Notes: generated from the letters alone by a model not told the origin. 64,000 bases of DNA from Microbacterium sp. EYE_78 (GCF_023149035.1 NZ_JAHXMY010000001.1:1426001-1490000), one strand, 5' to 3'; positions 1-8,910 are shown, counted from the first letter of the stretch. Program-made: numbers and translations.

Positions 1-195
1 GATGCCGGGCATGTTGACGTCGAGCGTCGTGATGAGCGGCTGGTACGAGAGCACGGCGCGGACGCCGTCGATGCCGTTGCCGACCGAGACGGTCGAGAAG
101 CCGGCGGCCTCGAGCACCTCGACGATCAGGTGACGGATGTCGGGATCGTCCTCGACGATGACCGCAGTCTTGTGCATCGACATCGAATCACTCAT
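1..195 (-). CDS. Response regulator, receiver domain (N-terminal 65 residues, cut by window edge)
   Basis: The visible 65 codons give a receiver domain. An acidic pocket EDD lies at residues 15-17, a helix-1 segment DIRHLIVEVLEAAGF follows, and the phosphoacceptor strand TTLDVNMPG has Asp at 59. In phosphorelays this Asp takes a phosphoryl group from a histidine kinase. The ATG at 195 is chosen because a run of six G residues lies about 9 nt upstream; two more in-frame ATG codons (residues 5 and 7) are alternatives. The C-terminus and any output domain lie outside the window, so the regulated process cannot be told. Confidence 0.85.
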   Translation of the reverse strand, partial: MSDSMSMHKTAVIVEDDPDIRHLIVEVLEAAGFSTVSVGNGIDGVRAVLSYQPLITTLDVNMPGI

Positions 196-277
196 CGACG
201 TTGGCCCCCCGCATCTGGTGATTGTCGGCTCTCATGCTACACAGCGAACGCTCAGCCTGAGACGCGTGGGACAGGAG

Positions 278-1288
278 TCAACGGGCGTCGCTCGTGAGCT
301 CGACGGCAGCCTCGGGCCAGAAGACGCCCGCAGCGGGTCCGCCGTTGCAGGTGCCGTCGCTCTCGCCGGGCGGTTTGATCCACAGGTTCGTGTCGACCAC
401 GTCGTCGTGGAAGGTGCCGCCGGGCTCGCCGACGAGCTGCCCCGGCGGGTTGCACCACTCGCCGCCCGAGGTGGCGGCGCCGCTGCGCGAGGTGTCGACG
501 ATCGCGTGCGCGCCGTCGACGAGCGGCGACAGGGCTGCCGCGTAGGCGAACTCGTCGGCCGCGGACTGGTAGTTCGAGACGTTGGTGGCGAAGCCGCGCA
601 CGCGGTCGATGACGCCGATCTGCCGGATGAGGTCGGCCATCTGGTCGGGCGGCAGCCAGTTGCTGTGGCCGCCGTCGATGTAGATCCACGTGTTCGGCGT
701 GCTGATGCGGTCGACCGCGTCGCCGAGCTGGCGGGCGCGGTCGGCGATGTTGCCGCAGTCGGGGGCGAGCGCGATCGAGTCGGGCTCGAGGATGACGACT
801 TTCCGCACCTCGGGCGCGGTGTCGAGCGCGGCGCCGATCTCGTCGAGCCACGTCGGGTAGTCCTCTTCGGACAGTCCGCCCGAGGAGTGGTTGCCGCAGT
901 CGCGACCGGGCAGACCGTAGACGACCATCGCGACCGAGCGGTCCTGCTCGCGCGCCTGCGCGATGAGGCTCAGGACGGTGTCGCCCGCCTCGCCGATCGG
1001 GTCCTGCTCGGGGGTGAGCCAATAGGCGGTGGGCTGCGCGGCGAGGTAGTCGGCGGCATCCTTCTGCTCGCCGGAGAGGTCGCGCGCAGCGGCTGCGGCC
1101 TTCGCCTCGGCGGGCGCGACGACCTCGGTGCCTTCACCCGGGGGCTGCGCCGTGAGGGCGTGGATGCCGCGGGTCACGGCGCTTCCGATGACGCCGACCA
1201 GGACGAGCACCAGGACCAGCGCGGACACGATGGCGATGGGCACGAGTACGCGGGCCGGCGGCATCCGCAGCTTCTTCCTGGGAGCCAC
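278..1288 (-). CDS. GH6-family beta-1,4-glucanase/cellobiohydrolase-like, membrane anchored
   Basis: This 336-residue protein carries both glycoside hydrolase family 6 signatures: VVYGLPGRDCGNHSSGG near residues 120-137, and VILEPDS near 165, whose Asp is the catalytic acid in the family. A third GH6 block, NLWIKPPGESDG, lies near the C-terminus. Family members hydrolyse cellulose or related beta-1,4-glucans with inversion. A basic start and a hydrophobic segment at about residues 14-36 with no clear cleavage site suggest an N-terminal membrane anchor with an extracellular catalytic domain. There is no carbohydrate-binding module, and the protein is short for the family. The GTG start at 1288 is chosen because TAGAGT lies 6 nt upstream, predicting a leaderless mRNA. 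Substrate is inferred only. Confidence 0.85.
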   Translation of the reverse strand: MAPRKKLRMPPARVLVPIAIVSALVLVLVLVGVIGSAVTRGIHALTAQPPGEGTEVVAPAEAKAAAAARDLSGEQKDAADYLAAQPTAYWLTPEQDPIGEAGDTVLSLIAQAREQDRSVAMVVYGLPGRDCGNHSSGGLSEEDYPTWLDEIGAALDTAPEVRKVVILEPDSIALAPDCGNIADRARQLGDAVDRISTPNTWIYIDGGHSNWLPPDQMADLIRQIGVIDRVRGFATNVSNYQSAADEFAYAAALSPLVDGAHAIVDTSRSGAATSGGEWCNPPGQLVGEPGGTFHDDVVDTNLWIKPPGESDGTCNGGPAAGVFWPEAAVELTSDAR

Positions 1289-1318
1289 TCTTGCACTCTA
1301 GTCATAGGCTGATGCTCG
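1289..1318. promoter_or_regulatory. 30-bp divergent region with two abutting -10 elements
   Basis: TAGAGT on the minus strand (1295-1300) sits 6 nt before the GH6 GTG. TAGGCT on the plus strand (1305-1310) sits 8 nt before the EEP-family ATG. Both would make leaderless or nearly leaderless mRNA. With normal spacing, each promoter's -35 region would fall at the other gene's start codon, so the two polymerase footprints would overlap. No clear -35 consensus is visible for either. Confidence 0.6.
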
Positions 1319-2014
1319 ATGATCACCGTCGTCTCGTACAACCTGCGCAAGCATGCCGCGGCGGGCGAGCTCACCGAACTCGTGAGCCGCTACGACGTCG
1401 ATGTGTTGTGCCTGCAGGAGGTCGACACCACCGACATGCCCGAGCGCATCGGCGGCCTCGTGCTCGCCGACGCGACCCGGTCGAACCGGCTGGGGCTCGC
1501 CATCTATTACCGCGAGAACGGCTTCCGCGCGGGAGCCAGCCGCACCTTCTCGCTGAAGAAGTCGCTACATGACATCGTGCTGAAGCCCGCCGATGAGCGG
1601 ATGCTGGGCCTCCATCTGCGTGACATCGACGACGGCACCGACTTCATCGTGGCGTCGTTCCATGCCGCGCCCCTTACGGCGCTCAACTCGCTGCGGCGCC
1701 ACCAGATCCGCGCGGCACTGCGGGAGCTGTCGACGCTCGGCAAGGGCGACCCGATCCTCATGGTCGGCGACTTCAACTACCCGGTGTTCAAGGAGAACCT
1801 CGGGCAGGTGGTGCGCGAGAGCGGCTACGAGCTGAGTCTCAGCGACGCGCGCACGTACACGCGCTACAAGTTCTTCAAGGGCTACTACGACTTCGCGACC
1901 TCGAGCGGGTTCGAGATCGAGCAGGTGAAGACGCTGCCGCAGGGCGCGAGCGATCACCTGCCGATCCTCGTGACGGCGAAGCCGATCGTGAAGCGCAAGC
2001 CGTCGGCGGCCTGA
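1319..2014 (+). CDS. Endonuclease/exonuclease/phosphatase (EEP) family protein
   Basis: A 231-residue single-domain EEP protein. It has the opening strand VVSYNLRKH (Asn for metal binding), the CLQEVD motif with the catalytic Glu near residue 33, MVGDFNYP near 150 (Asp/Asn pair), and the closing SDHLPI motif (Asp-His) near 215. Members of this fold cleave phosphodiester or phosphomonoester bonds with a divalent metal; substrates range from nucleic acids to phosphoinositides and cannot be assigned here. There is no signal peptide, so it is probably cytosolic. The ATG at 1319 follows TAGGCT by 8 nt. It is divergent from the GH6 gene and convergent with the next gene. Confidence 0.85.
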   Translation: MITVVSYNLRKHAAAGELTELVSRYDVDVLCLQEVDTTDMPERIGGLVLADATRSNRLGLAIYYRENGFRAGASRTFSLKKSLHDIVLKPADERMLGLHLRDIDDGTDFIVASFHAAPLTALNSLRRHQIRAALRELSTLGKGDPILMVGDFNYPVFKENLGQVVRESGYELSLSDARTYTRYKFFKGYYDFATSSGFEIEQVKTLPQGASDHLPILVTAKPIVKRKPSAA

Positions 2015-2020
2015 GACGCT

Positions 2021-2575
2021 TCAGTCGTCGTTCTGCGCGCGGTGTCGGCGGAGCGCTGCCGCGACCACGACGACCACACCGGCCGCGAGCAGCGCGCCGG
2101 CGCCCACCCACAGCCCCATGAGCTGCCCGCCGTCGAAGCCGGCGCGCACGAGCACGTCGTCGCTCTGGCTGGCGTCGATGACGGCGCTCGCCGTGCCGCC
2201 GGCGGAGCTGGCCGAGACGGCGGCGATGTTGTAGACGCCGCGGGCGTCGGAGGGCAGCGTGATGGCGATCTCGGGGAGTGCGCCGTCGGCGTCGGACTCG
2301 GAGACGGTGCTCGCGGTGGAGACCTCGGTGCGGAGCATGCCGAAGCTCGCGCCGGCGCCGTTCTCGCCCGTCACGGTGACGGTCACGGATTCATTGGGCG
2401 CGAAGCTGTTCGCCTCGCACGAGAAGGCGATGGTGTCGCCGGGTCCTGCTCCCTGCGCCGTGGACGAGCACGCGTCGACGGGCGGGTAGATCGTGGATGC
2501 CTGGGCCACCGCGGGCGCGCCGACGAGGGCGGCGGCGAGGAGGGCGGCGGAGAGGGGGAGGGTCGTGCGGCGCAT
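2021..2575 (-). CDS. Secreted/surface-anchored protein of unknown function
   Basis: This 184-residue protein begins with a typical signal peptide (MRRTT, hydrophobic core, cleavage near AQA-ST, about residue 27). It has an Ig-like middle with the pattern NESVTVTVTGENGAG, and ends with one membrane segment (GLWVGAGALL onward) and a short basic tail RRHRAQNDD. It therefore probably stands on the outside of the membrane, held by its C-terminal helix; there is no LPXTG sortase signal. Two cysteines in the mature part could form a disulfide. A possible -10, TACACT (2611-2616), lies about 35 nt upstream. The family is not recognised. Confidence 0.7.
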   Translation of the reverse strand: MRRTTLPLSAALLAAALVGAPAVAQASTIYPPVDACSSTAQGAGPGDTIAFSCEANSFAPNESVTVTVTGENGAGASFGMLRTEVSTASTVSESDADGALPEIAITLPSDARGVYNIAAVSASSAGGTASAVIDASQSDDVLVRAGFDGGQLMGLWVGAGALLAAGVVVVVAAALRRHRAQNDD

Positions 2576-2676
2576 GGTGCTGCTTTCGGCCGGGCGGGGG
2601 TGCTTACGCGAGTGTAACCGAGGGTGGCGCGGAACCGGGTTTCGGCCGGATGACGTTCGGCTGAACGCGGACCCGG

Positions 2677-4467
2677 TCAGCCGAGGATTCCGGCGCCGGC
2701 GCAGCTGTTGCGGACGACCGGCGAGACCTTCGCATCGGCCGTCGGCGTCACCCAGGCCTCGGCTTCGGTGATGTCGGTGTCGGCGCGCACCGAGATGGTG
2801 ACGGTCTCGCTCTGACCCGGCTCGAGGTCGACCGTGTACGCGAGCACCTGGCGGCCGTCGACCATGCCGCCGGCGAAACCGCGGCCGGTGGAGATGAGTG
2901 CCGTCGTGACCTCGAAACCCTCGGGAAGGTAGATCTCGCCGACGGTCCGCGTGATTCCGGCCGGCACGCCGTTGCCGCCGCCGCCGGTGATGTATTCCGG
3001 CAGCGATGTACGGGCGTCGGCCGGTGCGTCGTTCGTGAGGGTCACCTCGAGGTCCAACGTCCGCGGAGTCGAGCCGGTGCCGCACCCGGACCACCCGACC
3101 TGGACGTCCGGCGCGATGTAGTAGTCCATCTTCGAGCCCGTGCCGTCGTTGAAATAGACGCCGAAGCGAGCGGTGTCGTCGTCGTTGCGGGGCGGTGCGC
3201 CCGCGAGCGTCGTCTCGGCGAGGATCTGCTGCTCGCGCTCGTCCGCGCTCCAGAGCAGGAGGCGATGCTCCGTGCCGGCGCGACCGAGGGCGCCGATCAG
3301 CGCGCCGGGGTCAACACCGCCTGTGGTCAGCGCCTGGAACACGGCCGCGGCGGCGGACGCGAAGACCGCATCCTGTGCGTCGGGGTCGTCGTATCGCAGA
3401 TAGACCTCGTTCATCAAGAATTGCGCCGCGTTCTCACTCGTGAGCTCATCGCCCGTCGGCAGCTGGAGGGGACCCGTGGCTTCGAGGAGATACGACAGCG
3501 CGACGGGGTCGATCGAGATGACGCTCGAGACGTCGACGCCCTCGCGCGCCATGAACTCCCTGCTCAGCTCCGCCGTCAGGGCGAAGTCGGGGACCTGCGT
3601 CACGTTCTGGAGGAAGCGGCCCGGCTTCGCCTGATAGATGGCGGCGTATTCGCCGAGATCGAGGATGGAGTCGGCGTACTGCTCGACATCCCGAGCCGCG
3701 ACCTGCTCACCCAGCTCGATGCGGCCCGCGTCGGCACGCAGTGGCGTCGCCGCGCCGACGATGCCGCCGAGCGAGCGCCATTCCGCATTGTTCTGCACGA
3801 GCAGGAGGTGGTCGCGGGGGCCGTCGGAGCCGAGCATCGTCGGCAGGAGCGCGCTCGCGCGGGCGAGGGCGTCGGTGCCCGAGGCGACCTGCGACACCAG
3901 CGCGTCGACGTCGTCCACGGCGCCGGCGAGCGGCGCGACGAGCGGGGCCCGGTCGATGTCGGCGAGCTCCGCCTGCGCACGTGTGGCGACGTCGGCGGCA
4001 CCCGTCGCCGGCTCTGCGAGTGCGGCGAACACCGCGGTGTCGATGCGTCCGTCGACCGGGATGAACGCCTCGACGCCGAAGCCGTCGGCGACGGCGGCGA
4101 TCGGCTTCGCCGTGCCGGTGACGACCTCGTCGAGCGCCTCGGCGACGTCGGCGACAGCGGCGAGCTGGGGGCCCATCCACGGGACGCCCTCCGCGCCCTG
4201 CCAGATCGGGTCGGAGGTCAGCTCCCGCGCCTGGCCGGTGTGGCCGGCGAGCTCGTCGATGGCGTCGCTCGCGGCCGAGAGGTCGCCGATCTGCTCGGCG
4301 ATGGCAGGTGCCTTCTCCTGCGCCGACGCGAGGTGGCTGTAGGCGAGGAACCCGCGGACGCCGATCCACCCGATCGCCAGCACCGCGAGGACGATCGCAG
4401 CGACGGCGATCCACAGCACGATGCGTCCGGCGGTGCGCGCGGCAGGGGGCAGGAAGGTCTCGGGCAT
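2677..4467 (-). CDS. DUF4012-domain membrane protein
   Basis: A 596-residue protein with one N-terminal membrane helix (residues about 14-36) followed by a large outside domain. It contains the DUF4012 hallmark region LLLVQNNAEWRSLGGIVGA near 245-265 and a block of the type SVISIDPVALSYLLEATGP near 340. DUF4012 genes often lie in actinobacterial and clostridial polysaccharide loci, and the initiating sugar transferase is nearby here, so a role in polymer display or attachment is possible (inference). The start at 4467 is supported by TAGGAT 7 nt upstream, a leaderless arrangement. The family has no established biochemical function. Confidence 0.75.
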   Translation of the reverse strand: MPETFLPPAARTAGRIVLWIAVAAIVLAVLAIGWIGVRGFLAYSHLASAQEKAPAIAEQIGDLSAASDAIDELAGHTGQARELTSDPIWQGAEGVPWMGPQLAAVADVAEALDEVVTGTAKPIAAVADGFGVEAFIPVDGRIDTAVFAALAEPATGAADVATRAQAELADIDRAPLVAPLAGAVDDVDALVSQVASGTDALARASALLPTMLGSDGPRDHLLLVQNNAEWRSLGGIVGAATPLRADAGRIELGEQVAARDVEQYADSILDLGEYAAIYQAKPGRFLQNVTQVPDFALTAELSREFMAREGVDVSSVISIDPVALSYLLEATGPLQLPTGDELTSENAAQFLMNEVYLRYDDPDAQDAVFASAAAAVFQALTTGGVDPGALIGALGRAGTEHRLLLWSADEREQQILAETTLAGAPPRNDDDTARFGVYFNDGTGSKMDYYIAPDVQVGWSGCGTGSTPRTLDLEVTLTNDAPADARTSLPEYITGGGGNGVPAGITRTVGEIYLPEGFEVTTALISTGRGFAGGMVDGRQVLAYTVDLEPGQSETVTISVRADTDITEAEAWVTPTADAKVSPVVRNSCAGAGILG

Positions 4468-4474
4468 CGGGTCG

Positions 4475-4480
4475 ATCCTA
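4475..4480 (-). promoter_or_regulatory. -10 element TAGGAT of the DUF4012 gene
   Basis: TAGGAT lies exactly 7 nt before the ATG at 4467, so transcription should begin at the start codon. No clear -35 is visible. Confidence 0.5.
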
Positions 4481-4502
4481 GACGGCGCGTGTGTCGGCCG
4501 AG

Positions 4503-5633
4503 TCAGCTGGCGAAGACGGCCCGCTCCCAGCGATCGCCGCCGGAGATCTGCGCGTGCTCGGCGGCGTCGGCGGCCGATGCGCGCAGGCGACCGAGGTCGT
4601 AATCGGCGAGCGGGGCAGCGGCGACGCCGATGCTCGCCGACAACCGCACGGGTACCGCCTGCTGGTCGGTGACGGTGGCGATGCGCTCGAGCAGACGCGA
4701 CAGCAGGCCGCGCACCGCGGTGTCGGGGCGGGGGAGCAGCACGAGCACCTGGGTCGGCGAGACGCCGTGGATGTCGGCTTCGGGCGGCATGATCGCGCGG
4801 ATGTCCTCGGCGAAGCGTGTGGTCACACGGTCGAAGGCGCGACCGCTGGATGCCTCGAGCAGCTCGGCCGGGTCGTCGAGCCGCACGTCGAGCAGCGTCC
4901 ACCAGCGATCGCCGGCCGCCTGCGCGCGATCGAGTCGTTCCTGCGCCACTGCGGCGAAGTCGACCGTCTCGCGGGTGCGGATCTTCGCGTCGCCCCCGCG
5001 CGCGAGGGCGAGAAGGGTCACCAGGGCGCAGACGAGGTAGACGCTCGCCACCAGCTCGTTGAACGGCAGCAGGGGGAGGAGCGACGGCTCAGTGCGGGTC
5101 AGTGAGCCCGAGAGGGCGGAGATGACGGCGTCGATGACGAAGGAGATCGACAGGACGGCGAAGCCGAGGGCGGCGACGACGAGGGGCATGACGAGTCCGC
5201 GCAGCGGCTTCTCGACGCGGGCGAGCTCGGTCGCGGACAGCACTGATCCAACGGCCGCGACGACGAAGATGATTCGGTAGAGCAGGCCGTACCATTCGGT
5301 GTCGGCGAGCAGGACGAGACCGGCGGTCAGCACGCAGAACACGAGGATCGTCGGCACGAGGAAGATCGGTTCGACGCCGCGGCGGGCCCGGAGCCCGACC
5401 CACAGCAGCGCCACCGCGCAGAGGATGGGCCCGTGCGCGAGCGCCCGCAGGAGCGACGACTCGAGCACGTCGGCGGCGACCAGGAGGTAGCTGCTCACCA
5501 TGGCTGCGGCGAACGCCCCCGACCAGATCGAGATCGCTCGGCCCGGGAACGGCAGGAAGCCCAGCCCGATGATGATGAGGGTGCAGAGGGTCGCGAGTGC
5601 GACGAGCACGACCGTCACGTCGAGCGTGTTCAC
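4503..5633 (-). CDS. Membrane protein with degenerate GGDEF domain
   Basis: This 376-residue protein has about seven hydrophobic segments in residues 5-225. The rest resembles a GGDEF domain: a WWTLLDVRLDD strand (normally the metal-binding D-x-D-x-F region), then near 300 the sequence HGVSPTQ exactly where the GGDEF active-site loop should be, then the well-kept SASIGVAAAP strand and a final helix with ISGGDRW. Loss of the loop predicts no diguanylate cyclase activity; such domains may bind GTP or act as protein contacts (inference). Its start overlaps the stop of the upstream histidine kinase by 4 nt (ATGA), so the two are probably made together and may work as a pair. Confidence 0.75.
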   Translation of the reverse strand: MNTLDVTVVLVALATLCTLIIIGLGFLPFPGRAISIWSGAFAAAMVSSYLLVAADVLESSLLRALAHGPILCAVALLWVGLRARRGVEPIFLVPTILVFCVLTAGLVLLADTEWYGLLYRIIFVVAAVGSVLSATELARVEKPLRGLVMPLVVAALGFAVLSISFVIDAVISALSGSLTRTEPSLLPLLPFNELVASVYLVCALVTLLALARGGDAKIRTRETVDFAAVAQERLDRAQAAGDRWWTLLDVRLDDPAELLEASSGRAFDRVTTRFAEDIRAIMPPEADIHGVSPTQVLVLLPRPDTAVRGLLSRLLERIATVTDQQAVPVRLSASIGVAAAPLADYDLGRLRASAADAAEHAQISGGDRWERAVFAS

Positions 5634-7267
5634 GTCGGACCCCCCTCCGCAGTGTCAGCGGACGGCAGCAGGACGGTGATGGTCGTCCCGCGGCCGAGCA
5701 CGCTCTCCACGGCGATGCTCCCGCCGTGCGCTTCGACGATATCGCGCGAGATGCCCATGCCGAGCCCGGTGCCGCTGATGCCCTCGTCCTGTACGCTCTG
5801 CGCGCGGAAGTACGGGGTGAACACGCGCTCGACGTCTTCGGGCGACATCCCGATGCCCTCATCGGCCACCGCGATCGCGACGGCGCCGTCGTCGTCGAGG
5901 CCCGCGACCACCCGGACCGTGCCGCGGTCGCTGTACTTGATGGCGTTGCTCACGATGTTGTCGATGACCTGTCGCATGCGGAACTCGTCGCCGCGCACCG
6001 GCAGGGGGCCCGCGACGGTCCCGTCGATGCGCAGCTCCGATGCCGCGGCTGCCGGCTCGAACGCCTCGATCGACGCGGCGACCAGGCCGGCGGCGTCGAA
6101 CGACGCTGCGGAGTCGTCGGCATCCTTCGTCTGGGCCAGCAGCCCCTGGATGAGGGTGAGCATGCGCTCGCTGGCCGATTCGATGACCCCGAGGTGATCG
6201 CGCTGCAGGTCGGTGAGGCCGTCGCTCTCGAGCAGGAGATCGGCGTGGCCCAGGATGGCCGTGAGGGGGTTGCGCAGCTCGTGCGAGACGACCCTGGTCA
6301 GGGTGGGCTGCTCGCGCTGCGCCTCGGAGATCGCGGTGAGGTCCTCGAGCTCGATGAGGAACGTCGGCTCGCCGAGCGAGTTGGCCTCGGCGGGACGGAT
6401 GGCGAGGCCGAGCGCGCGCCAGGTGCCGGTGCGGTCGAACAGCCAGAGCCGTTCGTTCTCAACCGTCTCACCGCGCCCCGCTCGGGCGACCGAGGTCTCG
6501 GACGGACCGAGTGCGCGACCGCGATGGTCGGAGTACTCGATCGCGCCGCCGGTGGAGAAGCGCAGGTCGCGCGGGTCGAGGGAGTACAGCTTGCGGTACG
6601 CGGCGTTCGCCGAGACGATCTCGCCCCCGGCGCCGATGCGGGCGAGGCCCACCGTGATCGAGTCGAAGACGGCGTTGACCCGCCGCTCGGCGGCCTGCAC
6701 GCGTTGCAGGGTGCGGTCGAGCCGGTTCGCCTGGCGCCGTGTGAGATGCCGGAAGGCGCGGGTGCGGCGCGCGCCGACGATGATCGTGATGCCGAGGAAG
6801 GTGAGCGCGAGCAGGACGATGAGCAGCTCGAGAATGACCGCCGCCGGAAAGCCCCAGTGCGTCGGGTCAGAGATGCCCATGACTGCGACGATCACGAGCG
6901 AGACGACGAGCTCGGGGATGCCGTAGTAGGTCGCGACCCACGCGATCGGGAAGACCCAGAGGAACCCGAGGCTCGATTCGGCCATCGCGAGGAACCCGAT
7001 CGCGACCACGTCGACGACGGGCAGGAGGAACGCCGCCGACTTGGGGTACCTCGCCCACGGCAGCACGAGCGCCGCGGCCGACACGGCGACGATGAGGATG
7101 AGTCCGACCAGAAAACCCGGGCTGACCATCAGTGCGACGTCGAGGATCGCGACGACCACTGCGATGACCACGACGCTGAAGGTGAAGATCAGCTGCCACT
7201 GCCACACCGAACGCACACGGGTTCCGATGAGCTGACTGTCAGCCCAACGGCTTTCGTAAATCGGCAT
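5630..7267 (-). CDS. PAS-containing membrane sensor histidine kinase
   Basis: A 545-residue kinase. Residues 25-165 hold about six membrane helices, 195-320 a PAS-like domain, 320-385 the HisKA dimerisation domain with phosphoacceptor His329 in SHELRNPL, and 430-540 the HATPase domain with N box (NIVSNAIKYS, Asn near 441), G1 (DEGIGM) and G2 (GTGLGMG). All catalytic boxes are intact. It would autophosphorylate and pass phosphate to a response regulator; candidates are the receivers at 1-195 and 10649-11017, but pairing is not shown. Start ATG 7267 has TAGGCT and TACACT close upstream, suggesting a very short leader. The gene is followed with a 4-nt overlap by the degenerate GGDEF gene. Confidence 0.88.
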   Translation of the reverse strand: MPIYESRWADSQLIGTRVRSVWQWQLIFTFSVVVIAVVVAILDVALMVSPGFLVGLILIVAVSAAALVLPWARYPKSAAFLLPVVDVVAIGFLAMAESSLGFLWVFPIAWVATYYGIPELVVSLVIVAVMGISDPTHWGFPAAVILELLIVLLALTFLGITIIVGARRTRAFRHLTRRQANRLDRTLQRVQAAERRVNAVFDSITVGLARIGAGGEIVSANAAYRKLYSLDPRDLRFSTGGAIEYSDHRGRALGPSETSVARAGRGETVENERLWLFDRTGTWRALGLAIRPAEANSLGEPTFLIELEDLTAISEAQREQPTLTRVVSHELRNPLTAILGHADLLLESDGLTDLQRDHLGVIESASERMLTLIQGLLAQTKDADDSAASFDAAGLVAASIEAFEPAAAASELRIDGTVAGPLPVRGDEFRMRQVIDNIVSNAIKYSDRGTVRVVAGLDDDGAVAIAVADEGIGMSPEDVERVFTPYFRAQSVQDEGISGTGLGMGISRDIVEAHGGSIAVESVLGRGTTITVLLPSADTAEGGPT

Positions 7268-7304
7268 GAGGAGCCTAAGTGTAACGAGGAGCCGACCGGG
7301 CAGG

Positions 7305-8843
7305 TCAGAAGGCGGTGTCGCCGGGCAGCAGGGCGGCGCGCGCGGTCTTGAAGAGGATGACCACGTCGCCGACGAGGGTCCAGTTCTCGACGTAGGACAG
7401 GTCGAGGCGCACCGATTCCTCCCACGACAGCGACGAGCGCCCGCTGACCTGCCAGAGCCCCGTGATCCCGGGCTTCACGAGGAAGCGCCGGTGCACGTGG
7501 TCGGCATACAGCTCGACCTCGCGGGGCAGCGGCGGACGGGGTCCGACGAGCGACATCGAGCCGCCGATGACGTTGAACAGCTGCGGCAGCTCGTCGAGGC
7601 TCAGCCGGCGCATGATGCGCCCGATCGGGGTGACGCGCGGGTCGTGCTTCATCTTGAAGAGCACGGCGTTGCCGGCATCCCGCTCCTGGTCCATGAGCGC
7701 TGCGAGGCGTGCTTCGGCGTCGACGACCATCGAGCGGAACTTCAGCATCGTGAACTCCCGGCCGCCGTGGCCGATGCGCTGCTGGCGGAAGAACACCGGG
7801 CCGGGGCTGGAGAGGCGGATCGAGAGGGCGAGGAAGGCGAGGACCGGGCTGATGAGGATGACGCCGACGACGGCGGCGACGACGTCGACGATGCGCTTGA
7901 GTACGCGCTGGCCGCCGCTGAAACGCGGCGTCTCGACGTGCAGCAGGGGCAGGCCCGCAACCGGGCGGCTGCTGATGCGGGGTCCCGCGATGTCGGCGAT
8001 GCCCGGGGCGAGCACGAGGTGCTGACGGCCGGCCTCGAGTCCCCACGAGATCTGCTTGACCTTGTCGGCGGGCAGCTCGTCGGTGCTCGTCACGACGACC
8101 GTGTCGGCCTTCGAGACCTCGAGCGCGGTGGGCAGCGCCGAGATCGACCCCATGATCGGGATGCCGGTGCCCTCGATCGTGTCGGCGACGGCCCCGCCCG
8201 GGACGCAGGCGCCGACGACGTGGTAGCCGGCGCTGGGGGTGCGGAGCAGCTCGTTGGCGATGTCGACGACCGACCGGCGCGACCCCACCAGCAGCACGCG
8301 AGCCGAGTACGCGCCCGAGCTGCGCTTCGCGATCAGCCAGTGCCGCCAGAGCCAGCGCTCGAAGAGCAGGATCAGGATGCCGAGGGGCAGGCTCAGCAGC
8401 AGGAAGCCGCGCGCGACCTCGATCTGGGTGAGGAAGGCGATGATCGCGATGACGCCGAAGAGCGTCACGCTCGACCGGGCGATGCGGGCGTACTCGGCGC
8501 TGCCCGCGCCGATGACGCGGTGGTCACGGGTGTCGGCGAGGCTGAGCGCCAGCATCCAGACGATGATGAGGGCGGTCGACGCGGCCCAGTACGAGACCTC
8601 GCCGTCGACGAGCCCGCCTTCGATGGCGAGGTCGGCGGCACCGAACCCGAACCAGGCGATCTGCGTGCCGAAGACGACCCAGACGAGGACGAGCAGATCG
8701 CTCATCCAGAGCCGGCGGGCGTAGATACGGCGCCAGTTCTCGACGGGCTCGTCGCGACGGGCCACCGGCACTGTGCGCTCGGGGCCGCGGTCGTCCGTCG
8801 ATTCCGCCGTCACGGTGCTCGCTGCGCCTCGGTCGTACCCCAC
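7305..8843 (-). CDS. Polyprenyl glycosylphosphotransferase (initiating sugar transferase)
   Basis: A 512-residue enzyme of the WbaP/CpsE type that moves a sugar-1-phosphate onto undecaprenyl phosphate, the first membrane step of polysaccharide synthesis. Four or five N-terminal membrane helices (to about residue 150) precede a Rossmann-like region, a further membrane hairpin (KRIVDVVAAVVG), and the conserved C-terminal catalytic domain with LKFRSM, RRLSLDELPQL, SLVGPRPPLP and KPGITGLWQV blocks. The GTG at 8843 is preferred because GGGGGGAAGGGG lies about 6 nt upstream. An in-frame GTG at 8921 would overlap the preceding kinase gene and has no ribosome site. It presumably serves the glycan cluster at 13.6-27.1 kb; the sugar is unknown. 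Confidence 0.9.
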   Translation of the reverse strand: MGYDRGAASTVTAESTDDRGPERTVPVARRDEPVENWRRIYARRLWMSDLLVLVWVVFGTQIAWFGFGAADLAIEGGLVDGEVSYWAASTALIIVWMLALSLADTRDHRVIGAGSAEYARIARSSVTLFGVIAIIAFLTQIEVARGFLLLSLPLGILILLFERWLWRHWLIAKRSSGAYSARVLLVGSRRSVVDIANELLRTPSAGYHVVGACVPGGAVADTIEGTGIPIMGSISALPTALEVSKADTVVVTSTDELPADKVKQISWGLEAGRQHLVLAPGIADIAGPRISSRPVAGLPLLHVETPRFSGGQRVLKRIVDVVAAVVGVILISPVLAFLALSIRLSSPGPVFFRQQRIGHGGREFTMLKFRSMVVDAEARLAALMDQERDAGNAVLFKMKHDPRVTPIGRIMRRLSLDELPQLFNVIGGSMSLVGPRPPLPREVELYADHVHRRFLVKPGITGLWQVSGRSSLSWEESVRLDLSYVENWTLVGDVVILFKTARAALLPGDTAF

Positions 8844-8910
8844 CTGGAGCCCCTTCCCCCCGCCGGGGAGGCTAGCAGGAGGATGTGACACCCGTGTGTC
8901 GCGGAGGTCA

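Noticed and set aside
3265..4602. 445-codon frame antisense to the DUF4012 gene
   Set aside because: Antisense shadow with Arg/Gly/Val-rich noise; the opposite strand has a coherent membrane protein with a proper promoter.
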